This document shows, piece by piece, positions 43,681 to 53,058 of a stretch of 64,000 nucleotides of DNA. Origin of the DNA: Streptomyces sp. AM 4-1-1 (GTDB lineage: Bacteria; Actinomycetota; Actinomycetes; Streptomycetales; Streptomycetaceae). The notes below the pieces were generated by a model. It had not been told where the DNA came from. It saw only the letters and a program-made list of their open reading frames with translations, and made no database searches. The stretch spans positions 4,092,001 to 4,156,000 of the forward strand of contig NZ_CP119145.1 of assembly GCF_029167625.1 (NCBI RefSeq), in the 5' to 3' direction. Within the stretch, counting starts at the first letter, position 1; each line of letters starts with the position of its first letter. Both the position numbers and the translations under genes were made by a program.

Positions 43681-46602
43681 ATGACGCGCACCTACACCCC
43701 CGGCTCGCTGGTCACCGCCCGTGGCCGGGAGTGGGTCGTTCTCCCGGAGAGCGAGCCCGACCTGCTCGTGCTGCGGCCACTGGGCGGGTCCGACGACGGC
43801 ATCTCCGCCGTCTTCCCCTCGTTCGAGGAGGTGCGCGACGCGCAGTTCGCGCCCCCCTCACCAGCCGACCTCGGCGACCAGCGGGCGGCCGGGCTGCTGC
43901 GCTCCGCCCTGCGCATCGGCTTCCGCTCCGGTGCCGGGCCCTTCCGCTCCCTCGCGGGTATCGCCGTCGAACCCCGCGCCTACCAGCTCGTGCCCCTGCT
44001 GATGGCGCTGCGGCAGCAGACCGTACGGATGCTGATCTCCGACGACGTCGGCATCGGCAAGACCGTCGAGGCGGGCCTGATCGCGAAGGAACTCCTCACC
44101 CAGGGCGAGGCCAGGGGCCTGGCCGTCCTCTGCTCGCCCGCGCTGGCCGAGCAGTGGCAGGAGGAGCTGCGCACCAAGTTCGGCATCGACGCCGAACTCG
44201 TCCTCGCCTCCACCGTCTCCCGCCTGGAACGCGGACTGGACTTCGGCCAGTCCCTCTTCGACCGCTACCCGCACGTCATCATCTCCACCGACTTCATCAA
44301 GTCCACCCGCCACCGCGACGACTTCGTGCGCCACTGCCCCGACCTCGTCATCGTCGACGAAGCCCACACGTGCGTGGCCGCCGACGACACCGTCTCCACC
44401 CAGAACCAGCTTCGTTACGAGCTCCTGCGCCGTATCGCCGAGGACACCCAGCGCCACCTGCTCCTGGTCACCGCGACCCCGCACAGCGGCAAGGAGTCCG
44501 GCTTCCGCAACCTGCTCGGCCTGGTCCGGCCGGAGCTGGCCGACGTGGACCTGGAGACGGACCGCGGCCGGCGGCTGCTCGCCCAGCACTTCGTGCAGCG
44601 CAAGCGCGCCGACGTACGCCAGTACCTGACCAAGGAGAGCGGGCTCGCCGACGACAGCCTCACCGAGAAGACCGTCTTCCCCTCCGACCGCGAGTCCAAG
44701 GACGAGAAGTACAAGCTGTCGCCCGCCTACCGCGCGCTGCTCGACGACGCCATCGCCTACGCGAGCGAACGCGTCCAGGCCGCCGGTGAACAGGGCCGGC
44801 GCGAGGCCCGTATCGCCTGGTGGTCGGCGATCGCCCTGCTGCGCTCGCTGGTCTCCTCGCCCCGGGCCGCCGCCCAGACCCTCTCGACCCGGTCGGCCGC
44901 GGCCGTAGCCGCCAGCGCGGAGGAGGCCGACCGGCTCGCCGCCCCCCTGACCCGCGACTCCGCCGACAGCGACGCCCTCGAAGGGCTCGACGCCGCCCCC
45001 GGTGCGGAGACCGAGGGCGCCGGGGCCCGGCTCGCGGACCTCGCCGAGCGCGCCGCCGCCCTGGAGGGCCCGGAGGAGGACCTCAAGCTCGCCGCCCTCG
45101 TCCGGCATCTCAAGGCCCTCCTCAAGGACGGCTACCACCCGATCGTCTTCTGCCGGTACATCCCCACCGCCGAATACGTGGCGGAGCACCTGGCGAAGAA
45201 GCTCGGCTCGAAGACGGTGGTCAAGGCCGTCACCGGCAGCCTCTCCCCGCAGCAGCGCCTGGGCCGGATCGAGGAACTGGCCGCGCTCGCCGGCGACGAC
45301 CCGGCGGCCCGCCGGGTCCTCGTCGCCACCGACTGCCTCTCCGAGGGCGTCAACCTCCAGCACCACTTCGACGCCGTCGTCCACTACGACCTGGCCTGGA
45401 ACCCCACCCGCCACGACCAGCGCGAAGGCCGGGTGGACCGGTACGGGCAGAAGCGCGACAAGGTCCGCGTCATCACCCTGTACGGCATCGACAACGGCAT
45501 CGACGGCAAGGTCCTGGAAGTCCTCATCGCCAAGCACCGCCAGATCCGCAAGGACCTCGGCATCTCCGTCTCCGTCCCCGACGAGGCGTCCTCCGGAGTC
45601 ACCGACGCCATCGTCGAATGGCTCCTCCTGCGCGGCCGGCAGCCCGAACAGGAAGGGCTGTTCGGCGTCGAGGAGCTGAAGACCGTGGACGAGCGGGCTG
45701 CCGAGCTGGAGAGCCGGTGGGTCTCCGCCGCCGAACGCGAGACCGCCTCCCGCTCCCGGTTCGCCCAGCGCGCCATCCACCCCGAGGAGGTCGCCCGCGA
45801 GGTGGCCGCCGTCCGCGACGCCCTGGGCCGGGCGGACGAGGTGACCGGCTTCGTCCGCCACGCGCTGGAGGCGTTCGAAGCCCATGTCGTCGAAGCGGAC
45901 GACGGCACGGGCGACTTCACCGCCGAGGTCAGCGGTGTGCCCGCCGGGCTGCGCGACGCCCTCGCCCCGGTGGCCGGCGCCGACGCCGTCGAGTCCGGGC
46001 GGCCCGTTCCGTTCCGGACCACGGCGGCCGTGGCCCGGGGCGAGGCCGCCCTCGTCCGCACGGACCCCGTGGTCGGGGCCGTCGCGGCGCACGTCCTCAA
46101 CACGGCCCTCGACGCGAAGGTCCCCGGCCGCCGGCCCGCCCGGCGCTGCGGTGTGGTCTCCACGGCCGCCGTAACCGCCCCCACCACGCTCCTTCTGCTC
46201 CGCTACCGCTTCCACCTCACCCTGCCCTCCCGCCAGGGCACCCGCAGGATGGTCGCCGAGGACGCGCGCCTCCTCGCCTACGAGGGTTCGGCGAAGAACC
46301 CCCGTTGGCTGCCCGAGGACGAGGCGCTCGCCCTGCTCACGGCGAAGGCCGCCGAGAGCACCGACGACTACTTCCAGGAACGCACGATGAGCCGAACCTT
46401 GGGGCAACTGGGCGCCGTTCAGGACCACATGGACGCCTACGGTGATCGCCTGGCCGAGGAGCTGCACGAGTCCCACCGCCGGGTCCGGCGCGCCTCTGAC
46501 GAGATCGTGCAGGGCCTCAAGGTGACCGCCCAGCAGCCCGCCGACATCCTCGGCGTCTACGTCTACCTGCCCCCGATCACCGCAGACGGAGAGGCCGCCT
46601 GA
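43681..46602 (+). CDS. SNF2/HepA-type helicase, DrmD-like
   Basis: 973 residues. SNF2 motifs: DVGIGKTVEAGL (Walker A near 122-130), DEAH in IVDEAHTCV near 226, LLVTATPHSG, motif V TDCLSEGVNLQ and motif VI RHDQREGRVDRYGQ near 578. The sequence type (HepA-like with long C-domain) is that of DrmD in class 1 DISARM. ATG 43681 has GGAGGAAG seven bases upstream; it lies 129 bp after the kinase-helicase stop. The stop overlaps the methylase start by one base (TGATG). Confidence 0.9.
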   Translation: MTRTYTPGSLVTARGREWVVLPESEPDLLVLRPLGGSDDGISAVFPSFEEVRDAQFAPPSPADLGDQRAAGLLRSALRIGFRSGAGPFRSLAGIAVEPRAYQLVPLLMALRQQTVRMLISDDVGIGKTVEAGLIAKELLTQGEARGLAVLCSPALAEQWQEELRTKFGIDAELVLASTVSRLERGLDFGQSLFDRYPHVIISTDFIKSTRHRDDFVRHCPDLVIVDEAHTCVAADDTVSTQNQLRYELLRRIAEDTQRHLLLVTATPHSGKESGFRNLLGLVRPELADVDLETDRGRRLLAQHFVQRKRADVRQYLTKESGLADDSLTEKTVFPSDRESKDEKYKLSPAYRALLDDAIAYASERVQAAGEQGRREARIAWWSAIALLRSLVSSPRAAAQTLSTRSAAAVAASAEEADRLAAPLTRDSADSDALEGLDAAPGAETEGAGARLADLAERAAALEGPEEDLKLAALVRHLKALLKDGYHPIVFCRYIPTAEYVAEHLAKKLGSKTVVKAVTGSLSPQQRLGRIEELAALAGDDPAARRVLVATDCLSEGVNLQHHFDAVVHYDLAWNPTRHDQREGRVDRYGQKRDKVRVITLYGIDNGIDGKVLEVLIAKHRQIRKDLGISVSVPDEASSGVTDAIVEWLLLRGRQPEQEGLFGVEELKTVDERAAELESRWVSAAERETASRSRFAQRAIHPEEVAREVAAVRDALGRADEVTGFVRHALEAFEAHVVEADDGTGDFTAEVSGVPAGLRDALAPVAGADAVESGRPVPFRTTAAVARGEAALVRTDPVVGAVAAHVLNTALDAKVPGRRPARRCGVVSTAAVTAPTTLLLLRYRFHLTLPSRQGTRRMVAEDARLLAYEGSAKNPRWLPEDEALALLTAKAAESTDDYFQERTMSRTLGQLGAVQDHMDAYGDRLAEELHESHRRVRRASDEIVQGLKVTAQQPADILGVYVYLPPITADGEAA

Positions 46603-49600
46603 TGTCCGCCACCACCCGCAACCAGGTCTTCTCCGCCGTTCACACCGTCGGCGGCCTGCTCCCCGCCGACATGCTCGTCCGTATCTCGGAGAGCAAGGAG
46701 GGCAAGGACGTCCCCGGGTCCGGCCCCGCCGACTACCACGTCATCGGCCCCCGCCGGTCGGTCCGCGACGAGGCGGAACGCCACTGGGACTACCTCAAGT
46801 CGATCTGGCGCGAGCTCCGCGACAAGCTCCCCGTCAGCCCCGAGGCCGATCTGCCGGCGGACCCGACCGGCCTCGCGATCGGCCAGTGGCTCGAACCGCT
46901 CTTCACCGAGCTGGGGTTCGGCCGCCTGACGACGGTGGCCCCCGGGGAGTACCGGGCCGACAGCGACCCGGAGCGTGTCTTCCCCGTCAGCCACCGCTGG
47001 CACCATGTGCCCGTCCACCTGGCCGCCTGGAACTCCGTGCTGGACAGGCGCCCCGGAGCCATCGGCACCGTACCCCCGCACTCCCTGGTCCAGGAGTGCC
47101 TGAACCGCCGGGACGCCCACCTCTGGGGCGTACTCACCAACGGCCGCCAGCTCCGCCTGCTGCGGGACTCCAACGCCCTGGCCACCGCCTCGTACGTCGA
47201 GTTCGACCTCGAAGCGATCTTCGACGGCGAACTGTTCAGCGAGTTCGTCCTGCTCTACCGGCTGCTGCACGTCTCCCGCTTCGAGACCGGGGAGAAGGGC
47301 GCCCCCTCCGCGTGCTGGCTGGAGAAGTGGCGTACGGAGGCCATCGCCTCGGGCACCCGGGCACTGGACCACCACCGCGACGGCGTCCAGCGGGCCATCA
47401 CCGCACTCGGCACCGGTTTCCTGCGCCACCCGGACAACACCGCCCTGCGCGAGAACCTGGACGCCGACCGCTTCCACGCGTCCCTGCTCCGCCTCGCCTA
47501 CCGGATGATCTTCCTCTTCGTCGCCGAGGACCGCGACGCCCTGCACAGCCCGGACGCGAGTGCCGAGACCCGCAAGCGTTACGCCACATACTTCGGCTCC
47601 GCCCGCCTCCGCCGCCTCGCCCTGCGCAGGCAGGGGACGGCCCACGCCGACCAGTACGCGGTCCTCCGCATCGTCCTGGACGCGCTCGGCCGCGAGGACG
47701 GCCGCCCCGAACTGGGCCTCCCGGGCCTCGGCGGCCTCTTCGACGACACCGAGGCCGACGCCCCGCTGCGCGACTGCGTCCTGACCAACGCCTCCCTGTT
47801 CGAAGCGGTACGCCACCTCGCGCGCGTCCGGGACGAGAAGACGGCCCGCTGGCGGCCGGTCGACTACCGCAACATGGGCTCGGAGGAACTGGGCTCCATC
47901 TACGAGTCCCTGCTCGAACTGGTCCCCAAGCACAGCGCCACCGACCGCTCCTTCGAACTGGTCAACCGCCTCGGCAACGACCGCAAGAAGACCGGCTCCT
48001 ACTACACGCCGGCCTCCCTCATCGAGACCCTGCTCGACTCCACCCTCGACCCGGTGATAGACGACGCCCAGAAGCGCGGCGAGCGTGCGGCGGCGGAGGC
48101 GGGCGAGCCGGACCCGAGGGAGGCGATCATCCGCGAACTGCTGTCGCTGACGGTCTGCGACCCGGCCTGCGGCTCGGGTCACTTCCTGGTCGCGGCGGCC
48201 CGCCGCATCGCCAAGCGGGTGGCCGCGGTGGATGAGAACAATCCCGAGCCGCCCCCCGTGGCCGTACGCAGTGCGCTGCACAAGGTCGTCGCCCGCTGCC
48301 TCTACGGGGTGGACCTCAACCCGATGGCGGTCGAACTGGCCAAGGTGTCCCTGTGGTTGGAGGCCCTGGAGCCGGGAAAGGCTTTGGGCTTCCTGGACGC
48401 GCACATCAAGCACGGCAACGGCCTGGTCGGCACGACGCCGAGCCTGATGCTGGACGGCATCCCGAACAAGGCGTTCAAGGCGGTGGAGGGGGACGACGAC
48501 AAGTTCGCCCGATTCCTGGAGAAGCGGAACGACCAGGAACGCAAGGGCCAGCGCGGGCTGTTCGACGTGGAGCTCGACCCGAAGGTCTCCAACACCGCGT
48601 TCGCCTCGGGCCTGCGGAGCATCATCGCGGCCCCCTCCGATGAACTGCGCGAGGTGCGCGCCCAGCAGGCGGCGTACGAGGACTGGCGCGGGCAGGAGGA
48701 GTACGTCCACGCCCGCCACCTGGCCGACGCCTGGTGCGCCGCGTTCATGTGGCGGAAGACGAAGGACGCCCCTCCACCGGTCACCCACGAGGTCTTCCAG
48801 TCCCTGCGGGACCCGGAGGGCAGCGCGGCGCCGGAGGCCACGCACAAGGAGATTCGGAAGCTGCGGGACCGGTACCGCTTCTTCCACTGGCACCTGGAGT
48901 TCCCAGAGGTGTTCACGGTCCCGGAGAAGGCGGCGCAGGAGGGGAAGGCGGGTGCCTCGGGGGAGGGGGAGCCCGCGGAGGGGGTGGACCCGGCTACGGG
49001 GTGGTCGGGTGGGTTCTCTTGTGTGGTGGGGAATCCGCCGTGGGACAAGGTCGACTTCGAGGACAAGAAGTACTTCAGCGTGGTCGAGCCGTCGATCGCG
49101 GCCATCGCGGGCACGGCCCGGCGTACGAAGATCGCGGAGTGGGAGGCCGAGAACGAGCGGGCCGGGAACCCGGAGGCGGGACGGCGGTACCGGCTCGCGC
49201 GGCGGATGGTGAAGTCGACGTTCCTGTTCGCGGGGGCGTCGGGGGCGTTTCCGTTGTGTGGGAAGGGATTGACGATCAAGGGCGTCAACTCCCTCCAGAC
49301 GGACCAGCTGTTCGCTGAGCAGTTCGCGACGATCGCGGCGCCCAGAAGCCGTTTCGGCTGCATCGTACCGACGGCCATCGCGACGGGGGCAGGCTCTCAG
49401 TACCTGTTCAGCGACTTGACCCGGCGGGGCGCGGTGGCGGCGCTGTACGACTTCGAGAACCGGAAGCCGCTGTTCGTGGGGGTGGACTCCCGCTACAAGT
49501 TCTGCGTGCTGGCGTTGGTCGGCCGGGAGCTGCGGGAGCCTGCGGCGCGGTACGCGTTCTTCCTGGAGGACCCGTCGGACCTGGGTGACGCGGAGCGTGT

Positions 49601-50795
49601 GTTCGCGTTGAGCCCCGAAGAGATCACGCTCATCAACCCGAACACGGGGACGCTGCCGATTTTCCGGACGCGGCGGGATGCGGATCTTACGGTGGGGATC
49701 TACCGGCGGGTTCCGGTGTTGTGGAATGAGGGGGAGAAGGGGGGCAACCCGTGGGGTGTTGTCTTCAAGAACCTCTTCAACATGTCTGACGACTCAGATT
49801 TGTTTCGCACCCGGGAGGACTTGGAGCGGGACGGCTGGGAGCTGCACGGCAACGTGTTCTCGCGCGACGGCAAGCGGATGCTTCCCTTGTACGAGGGGAA
49901 GATGGCTCACCATTTCGACCATCGGTGGAACAGCTACTACGGCACGGGTAGCGAGGACCGTCGCCGGCTCAGCTTGGATGAGAAGCAGGACGCCGGTGTG
50001 GCCGCGATGCCGCGGTACTGGATCGCAGAGGAGGGATCCATCTCGACTGAGCGCAAAGGCAAGCCTGTCGATGTGCCAGGTGTCGCCGTGCGTTTGGAGG
50101 AACTCGGCTGGGAGAACCAGTGGCTCTACGGGTGGCGGGATGTGTGCCGCACTACTGATGAACGCACGGCCATCGCTGCGTTGTTGCCGATGAGCTCGGT
50201 GGGCCACACCTATCCTCTGATGATGCCTGGCGTTTCTGCCGAGCTCGTGGCGGTTCTTGCGGCGGTGCAGAGTTCTCTGGTTTTCGACTTCGTGAGTCGC
50301 CAGAAGATCGGCGGTATCCACATGGCGCTGATGACGTGGAAGCAGCTTCCCGTGCCGCCGCCAGGCGATATGGAGCGCCATGCGGCGTTCGTTGTCGCAC
50401 GTTGCAGAGAGCTTGTCTTCACAGCCGAGGACATGATTCCCCTCGCTCAGGACCTGGGAGATGACGGAGCCCCCTTCCTCTGGGACGAGTCCCGCCGCGC
50501 TCAGATCCGTGCCGAACTCGACGCCTACTTCTTCCATCTCTACGGCATCAGCCGCGACGACACGGATTACATCCTGGAGACCTTCCAGTCGGAGACCGGC
50601 GGCCTCAAGAACAACGAGATCGCCAAGTACGGCCACTACCGCACCAAGGATCTCGTTCTCGCCGAGTACGACCGCATGGCTGCCGCCGGTATGAGCCTTG
50701 CCGCGCCTCTCGTGGATGGGGAGAGCTACACCTCCACGCTCACCCCGCCGCCGGGCCAGGGTCCGCGTCACCCGGCCGAGCTGGCGGCTGGCTGA
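46602..50795 (+). CDS. Large N6-adenine DNA methyltransferase, DrmMI/Eco57I-like
   Basis: 1397 residues. SAM motif I VCDPACGSGHFLVAAARRI at about 518-536; motif IV VVGNPPWDKV at about 808-817; target-recognition and helical C-domains after ~1000 (AYFFHLYGISRDDTDYILET). The size and partner helicase match DrmMI of class 1 DISARM; a stand-alone type IIG-like enzyme or PglX relative is the alternative. Translationally coupled to the SNF2 gene. GC and codon bias shift slightly towards the 3' end (49700-50700 is less GC-rich), possibly because the specificity region was exchanged. Confidence 0.9.
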   Translation: MSATTRNQVFSAVHTVGGLLPADMLVRISESKEGKDVPGSGPADYHVIGPRRSVRDEAERHWDYLKSIWRELRDKLPVSPEADLPADPTGLAIGQWLEPLFTELGFGRLTTVAPGEYRADSDPERVFPVSHRWHHVPVHLAAWNSVLDRRPGAIGTVPPHSLVQECLNRRDAHLWGVLTNGRQLRLLRDSNALATASYVEFDLEAIFDGELFSEFVLLYRLLHVSRFETGEKGAPSACWLEKWRTEAIASGTRALDHHRDGVQRAITALGTGFLRHPDNTALRENLDADRFHASLLRLAYRMIFLFVAEDRDALHSPDASAETRKRYATYFGSARLRRLALRRQGTAHADQYAVLRIVLDALGREDGRPELGLPGLGGLFDDTEADAPLRDCVLTNASLFEAVRHLARVRDEKTARWRPVDYRNMGSEELGSIYESLLELVPKHSATDRSFELVNRLGNDRKKTGSYYTPASLIETLLDSTLDPVIDDAQKRGERAAAEAGEPDPREAIIRELLSLTVCDPACGSGHFLVAAARRIAKRVAAVDENNPEPPPVAVRSALHKVVARCLYGVDLNPMAVELAKVSLWLEALEPGKALGFLDAHIKHGNGLVGTTPSLMLDGIPNKAFKAVEGDDDKFARFLEKRNDQERKGQRGLFDVELDPKVSNTAFASGLRSIIAAPSDELREVRAQQAAYEDWRGQEEYVHARHLADAWCAAFMWRKTKDAPPPVTHEVFQSLRDPEGSAAPEATHKEIRKLRDRYRFFHWHLEFPEVFTVPEKAAQEGKAGASGEGEPAEGVDPATGWSGGFSCVVGNPPWDKVDFEDKKYFSVVEPSIAAIAGTARRTKIAEWEAENERAGNPEAGRRYRLARRMVKSTFLFAGASGAFPLCGKGLTIKGVNSLQTDQLFAEQFATIAAPRSRFGCIVPTAIATGAGSQYLFSDLTRRGAVAALYDFENRKPLFVGVDSRYKFCVLALVGRELREPAARYAFFLEDPSDLGDAERVFALSPEEITLINPNTGTLPIFRTRRDADLTVGIYRRVPVLWNEGEKGGNPWGVVFKNLFNMSDDSDLFRTREDLERDGWELHGNVFSRDGKRMLPLYEGKMAHHFDHRWNSYYGTGSEDRRRLSLDEKQDAGVAAMPRYWIAEEGSISTERKGKPVDVPGVAVRLEELGWENQWLYGWRDVCRTTDERTAIAALLPMSSVGHTYPLMMPGVSAELVAVLAAVQSSLVFDFVSRQKIGGIHMALMTWKQLPVPPPGDMERHAAFVVARCRELVFTAEDMIPLAQDLGDDGAPFLWDESRRAQIRAELDAYFFHLYGISRDDTDYILETFQSETGGLKNNEIAKYGHYRTKDLVLAEYDRMAAAGMSLAAPLVDGESYTSTLTPPPGQGPRHPAELAAG

Positions 50796-50811
50796 AGCGG
50801 AAAGCAGTTTC

Positions 50812-50847
50812 GGGCGGGGGCAGGGGGCGCGCCTTCTGTCCCCGCCC
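50812..50847. terminator. Bidirectional terminator hairpin between convergent genes
   Basis: Arms GGGCGGGGGCAG (50812-50823) and CTGTCCCCGCCC (50836-50847) pair over 12 bp with one G-T pair. It lies between the methylase stop and the DUF397 gene stop, and could serve both. Confidence 0.75.
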
Positions 50848-50854
50848 CGGGCTG

Positions 50855-51061
50855 TCACAGCAGGTGGTCGGCCTTGCCCGCCTTGATGTCCTGGATGAGC
50901 GCGCGCAGTGCCTCGCGGCTGTCCGTGAGGTAGGAGTCCTCCTGGCCGGCCACGGCGATGTACGCGTTGCCGTCTGCGTCGGTCCCTATGCGGAAGCAGT
51001 TCGAGCTTTCTGCGCAGTAGGGGGCTTCCCAGGCGATGTCCGGCACGTTGAAATCTCCCAT
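50855..51061 (-). CDS. DUF397 small protein
   Basis: 68 residues: WEAPYCAESSNCFRIG, then AYIAVAGQEDSYLTDSREAL, the DUF397 pattern. DUF397 proteins are paired with XRE/DUF5753 regulators in WhiJ- and AbaA-like loci and modulate the DNA-binding partner. ATG 51061 overlaps the regulator stop by one base (TGATG). Confidence 0.9.
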   Translation of the reverse strand: MGDFNVPDIAWEAPYCAESSNCFRIGTDADGNAYIAVAGQEDSYLTDSREALRALIQDIKAGKADHLL

Positions 51062-51909
51062 CAAGCGTTCGCAAGGGTGAGTATGAAGTCCCGTGACTTG
51101 CCGGGGTCGAAGGACACCGCCTGCATCCAGTCCAGCTGCGCACGGTACTTGTCGAGCTGAGCGGGTGCGTGAGTGAACCCGGGGCCGTGCGCCGAATCGA
51201 GTTGGACCGTGTCCAGCTGGGGCACCACGCCCGTCGCATACATGAGGGCTTGACCAGCGCCCGGAAACGCACCGGAGGAGAACGGCACGACTCTCACTTC
51301 CACGTTGCGGAGCTCGCTCATCTCGCACAAATGATGCAACTGGGCGCGCATGACCTTCATTCCGCCGAACTCGATTCGCAGGGCCGCCTCGTGGATGTAG
51401 GCGGTGTACGAGATCGGGGTGGGGCGGTGCAGGACCTGCTGCCGCTGCATGCGCATGGCGACCCGCAGTTCGATCTCATGCTCTGACAGGGGCGGCAGGG
51501 CTGCGCTGCCAACGGCTCTGACGTATCCGTCGGTCTGGAGGAGCCCTGGTGCGTGCAGGAAGGCGCCGGCTCGCACTGCTGATGCGTGCCACTCCATCTC
51601 GGTGATGTCGAGTAGCCCAGCTGGCAACTGACCTCGGTAGGTCTCCCACCAGTCTTTAGGGCGGGGCTTGGCCATGGCGACCAGCGCTTCGACGTACTGC
51701 TCGTCGTTGCAACCGTAGTTGGTGGCGAGGGTACGCACCCGCTCAGGGGTGACTGCCCGAACACCTGCTTCCATATTCGAGATTTTCGCTCTGTCCAGCC
51801 CGAGTAGCCGAGCGGCGTAGTCGGTGCTCTCGCCCGCGTCGTTCCTCATTCTTCGCAGCTCAGCCCCGAGACGCTTCTGGCGCTCGCTGGGGACACTCCG
51901 TGGTGGCAT
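51061..51909 (-). CDS. XRE-family regulator with DUF5753 (WhiJ/Scr1-like)
   Basis: 282 residues. HTH at about residues 12-70 (LGAELRRMRNDAGESTDYAA, ISNMEAGVRAVTPERV) and DUF5753 from ~100 (WHASAVRAGAFLHAPGLLQT, YIHEAALRIEFGG). ATG 51909 follows GGGGAGA; the longer frame to 51996 runs through the operator palindrome. Pairs with DUF397 and a HATPase upstream, a common Streptomyces switch. It may control the split ATPase genes or the island. Confidence 0.92.
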   Translation of the reverse strand: MPPRSVPSERQKRLGAELRRMRNDAGESTDYAARLLGLDRAKISNMEAGVRAVTPERVRTLATNYGCNDEQYVEALVAMAKPRPKDWWETYRGQLPAGLLDITEMEWHASAVRAGAFLHAPGLLQTDGYVRAVGSAALPPLSEHEIELRVAMRMQRQQVLHRPTPISYTAYIHEAALRIEFGGMKVMRAQLHHLCEMSELRNVEVRVVPFSSGAFPGAGQALMYATGVVPQLDTVQLDSAHGPGFTHAPAQLDKYRAQLDWMQAVSFDPGKSRDFILTLANA

Positions 51910-52251
51910 GCCGTGATTCTCCCCGGATCGAACCGTGTGGGGTGCACCGGGTGGTGCGATAGGTGGCAAAGTCCTTGAGCGGGTGGCAATTGCCACCCCA
52001 CTGCCCTGCCTTAAGTCACGCGACGCTCACGCAAGGTGAACGAGAAGAGCATCGCGCGAGCCTGCCCGCGTCCTCCTGCCCTGGGAGGGGTGTGCTCGCG
52101 CCAGGGAGACGGGCCACTGCCTCGCTGCGTCGTCGAACCGTTCCGACCTGACTCGACCCACCCCGCACGCATCGGGGTCGTACCTCCGTAGTCGCATCAC
52201 CTCGTCAACGACGCTTTCGCGTCCCGGTGTTCACAGCCGAATGGAGTCGCC
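51910..52251. promoter_or_regulatory. Divergent promoter with XRE operator palindrome
   Basis: 342 bp between the XRE gene and the HATPase gene. Perfect palindrome GGGTGGCAATTGCCACCC at 51981-51998, with a further half site GGTGGCAA at 51962-51969. It is centred just upstream of the XRE start, the layout expected for autoregulation. The remainder shows no gene. Confidence 0.75.
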
Positions 52252-52668
52252 ATGTCCGAAAGCCTGCCCACGGTGCCCGCGAAGTCCTCCACCGCCCTCC
52301 CTGTCGATCCCCTCCCCGTCCGGCCCGCGCCTCCCACGGCCGCGTGCCGCCCGAACGGTGAACTCCCCCTCGCGGCAAGGCGGTCCGCTCTGCCCGCCTA
52401 CGCCTTCGGCTCCCCGTACGCCCTCCAGGTCGCGTCGCGGATCACCCAGTGCCCGCCGCCCCCGCCGGACCTCCGGGAGCCCTCGCCGTCCCACTTCGTC
52501 TACGGACTGACGCTGCCCTCGGCCGGTGCGACGCCGCTGATCGCGGCCGAGACGGCGGACGCCGTGCTCGACGTGCATGAGGTCGAGGACGAGCTGGTCG
52601 GGCCGGCGCTTGAGCTGGTCCGTGAACTCGCCGTCCACGCATGCCGGTTCACGGGGCCGGGGAGATGA
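52252..52668 (+). CDS. RsbW-like HATPase, N-terminal part (split gene)
   Basis: 138 residues. A disordered Pro/Ala-rich start is followed by LVGPALELVRELAVHACRFTGPG, which fits the N-box helix of HATPase_c anti-sigma-type proteins. It ends where the ATP-lid half should continue. The stop overlaps the next ATG (ATGA at 52665-52668). ATG 52252 follows GGAG. HATPases of this kind accompany XRE/DUF397 pairs. Confidence 0.65.
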   Translation: MSESLPTVPAKSSTALPVDPLPVRPAPPTAACRPNGELPLAARRSALPAYAFGSPYALQVASRITQCPPPPPDLREPSPSHFVYGLTLPSAGATPLIAAETADAVLDVHEVEDELVGPALELVRELAVHACRFTGPGR

Positions 52669-52940
52669 TCCACCTCGTGCTGCGGCGCTCCGGCGGTGTC
52701 CTCCAGGTGGTCGCGCACGACACGCACGCCCCGCACCTCCACTCGCGCCTGGCCCGGCAGTGCGCCGAGCGTCGCCGGGTGTCGCTGACGGGGGCACGGG
52801 AGTTGGCGGAGGGGTGGGGCGGCGAGTGCGGGTTCGCCGCCGCGCACCCGCCCGCGACGGGCGTGTGCACCTGGGTGGCGATCGGTGCGGGCCTGACCGA
52901 CGCGTCAGGCCCGGGCGGTGTCCAGGAGGGGGCTGCCTGA
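52665..52940 (+). CDS. RsbW-like HATPase, C-terminal part (split gene)
   Basis: 91 residues: MIHLVLRRSGGVLQVVAHDT (G1-box beta strand, Asp) and RRVSLTGARELAEGWGGECG (the end of the HATPase fold). The split falls in the run GGGGCCGGGG: one base less there would join it in frame with the preceding ORF. This is either a frameshift (mutation or sequence error) or a coupled two-part protein. Confidence 0.6.
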   Translation: MIHLVLRRSGGVLQVVAHDTHAPHLHSRLARQCAERRRVSLTGARELAEGWGGECGFAAAHPPATGVCTWVAIGAGLTDASGPGGVQEGAA

Positions 52941-53015
52941 CGGTTCCGGCTACCGGGTGCTCGCGCCATCGGCGCCTGGGGGCGGGGTGAGGGGCGGTGG
53001 AGTCGAGCGGATGTT

Positions 53016-53049
53016 CCATGGGCGTCAACGTGAACGATATTGCCCATGG
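53016..53049. promoter_or_regulatory. 8-bp perfect dyad upstream of the ATPase operon promoter
   Basis: CCATGGGC (53016-53023) and GCCCATGG (53042-53049) with an 18-bp spacer, ending 10 bp before the -35 candidate. Possible operator; it could instead terminate the HATPase transcript. Confidence 0.45.
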
Positions 53050-53058
53050 TGAATGTCT

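Noticed and set aside
43858..46476. 872-codon minus-strand frame opposite the SNF2 helicase
   Set aside because: Codon shadow; no recognisable motif.
46602..50795. PglX of a BREX system
   Set aside because: No PglZ, BrxC/PglY or BrxL homologue in the window; the SNF2 partner points to DrmMI instead.
51910..51996. Longer N-terminus of the XRE regulator
   Set aside because: It would translate the operator palindrome; ATG 51909 has a better ribosome site and the family starts there.
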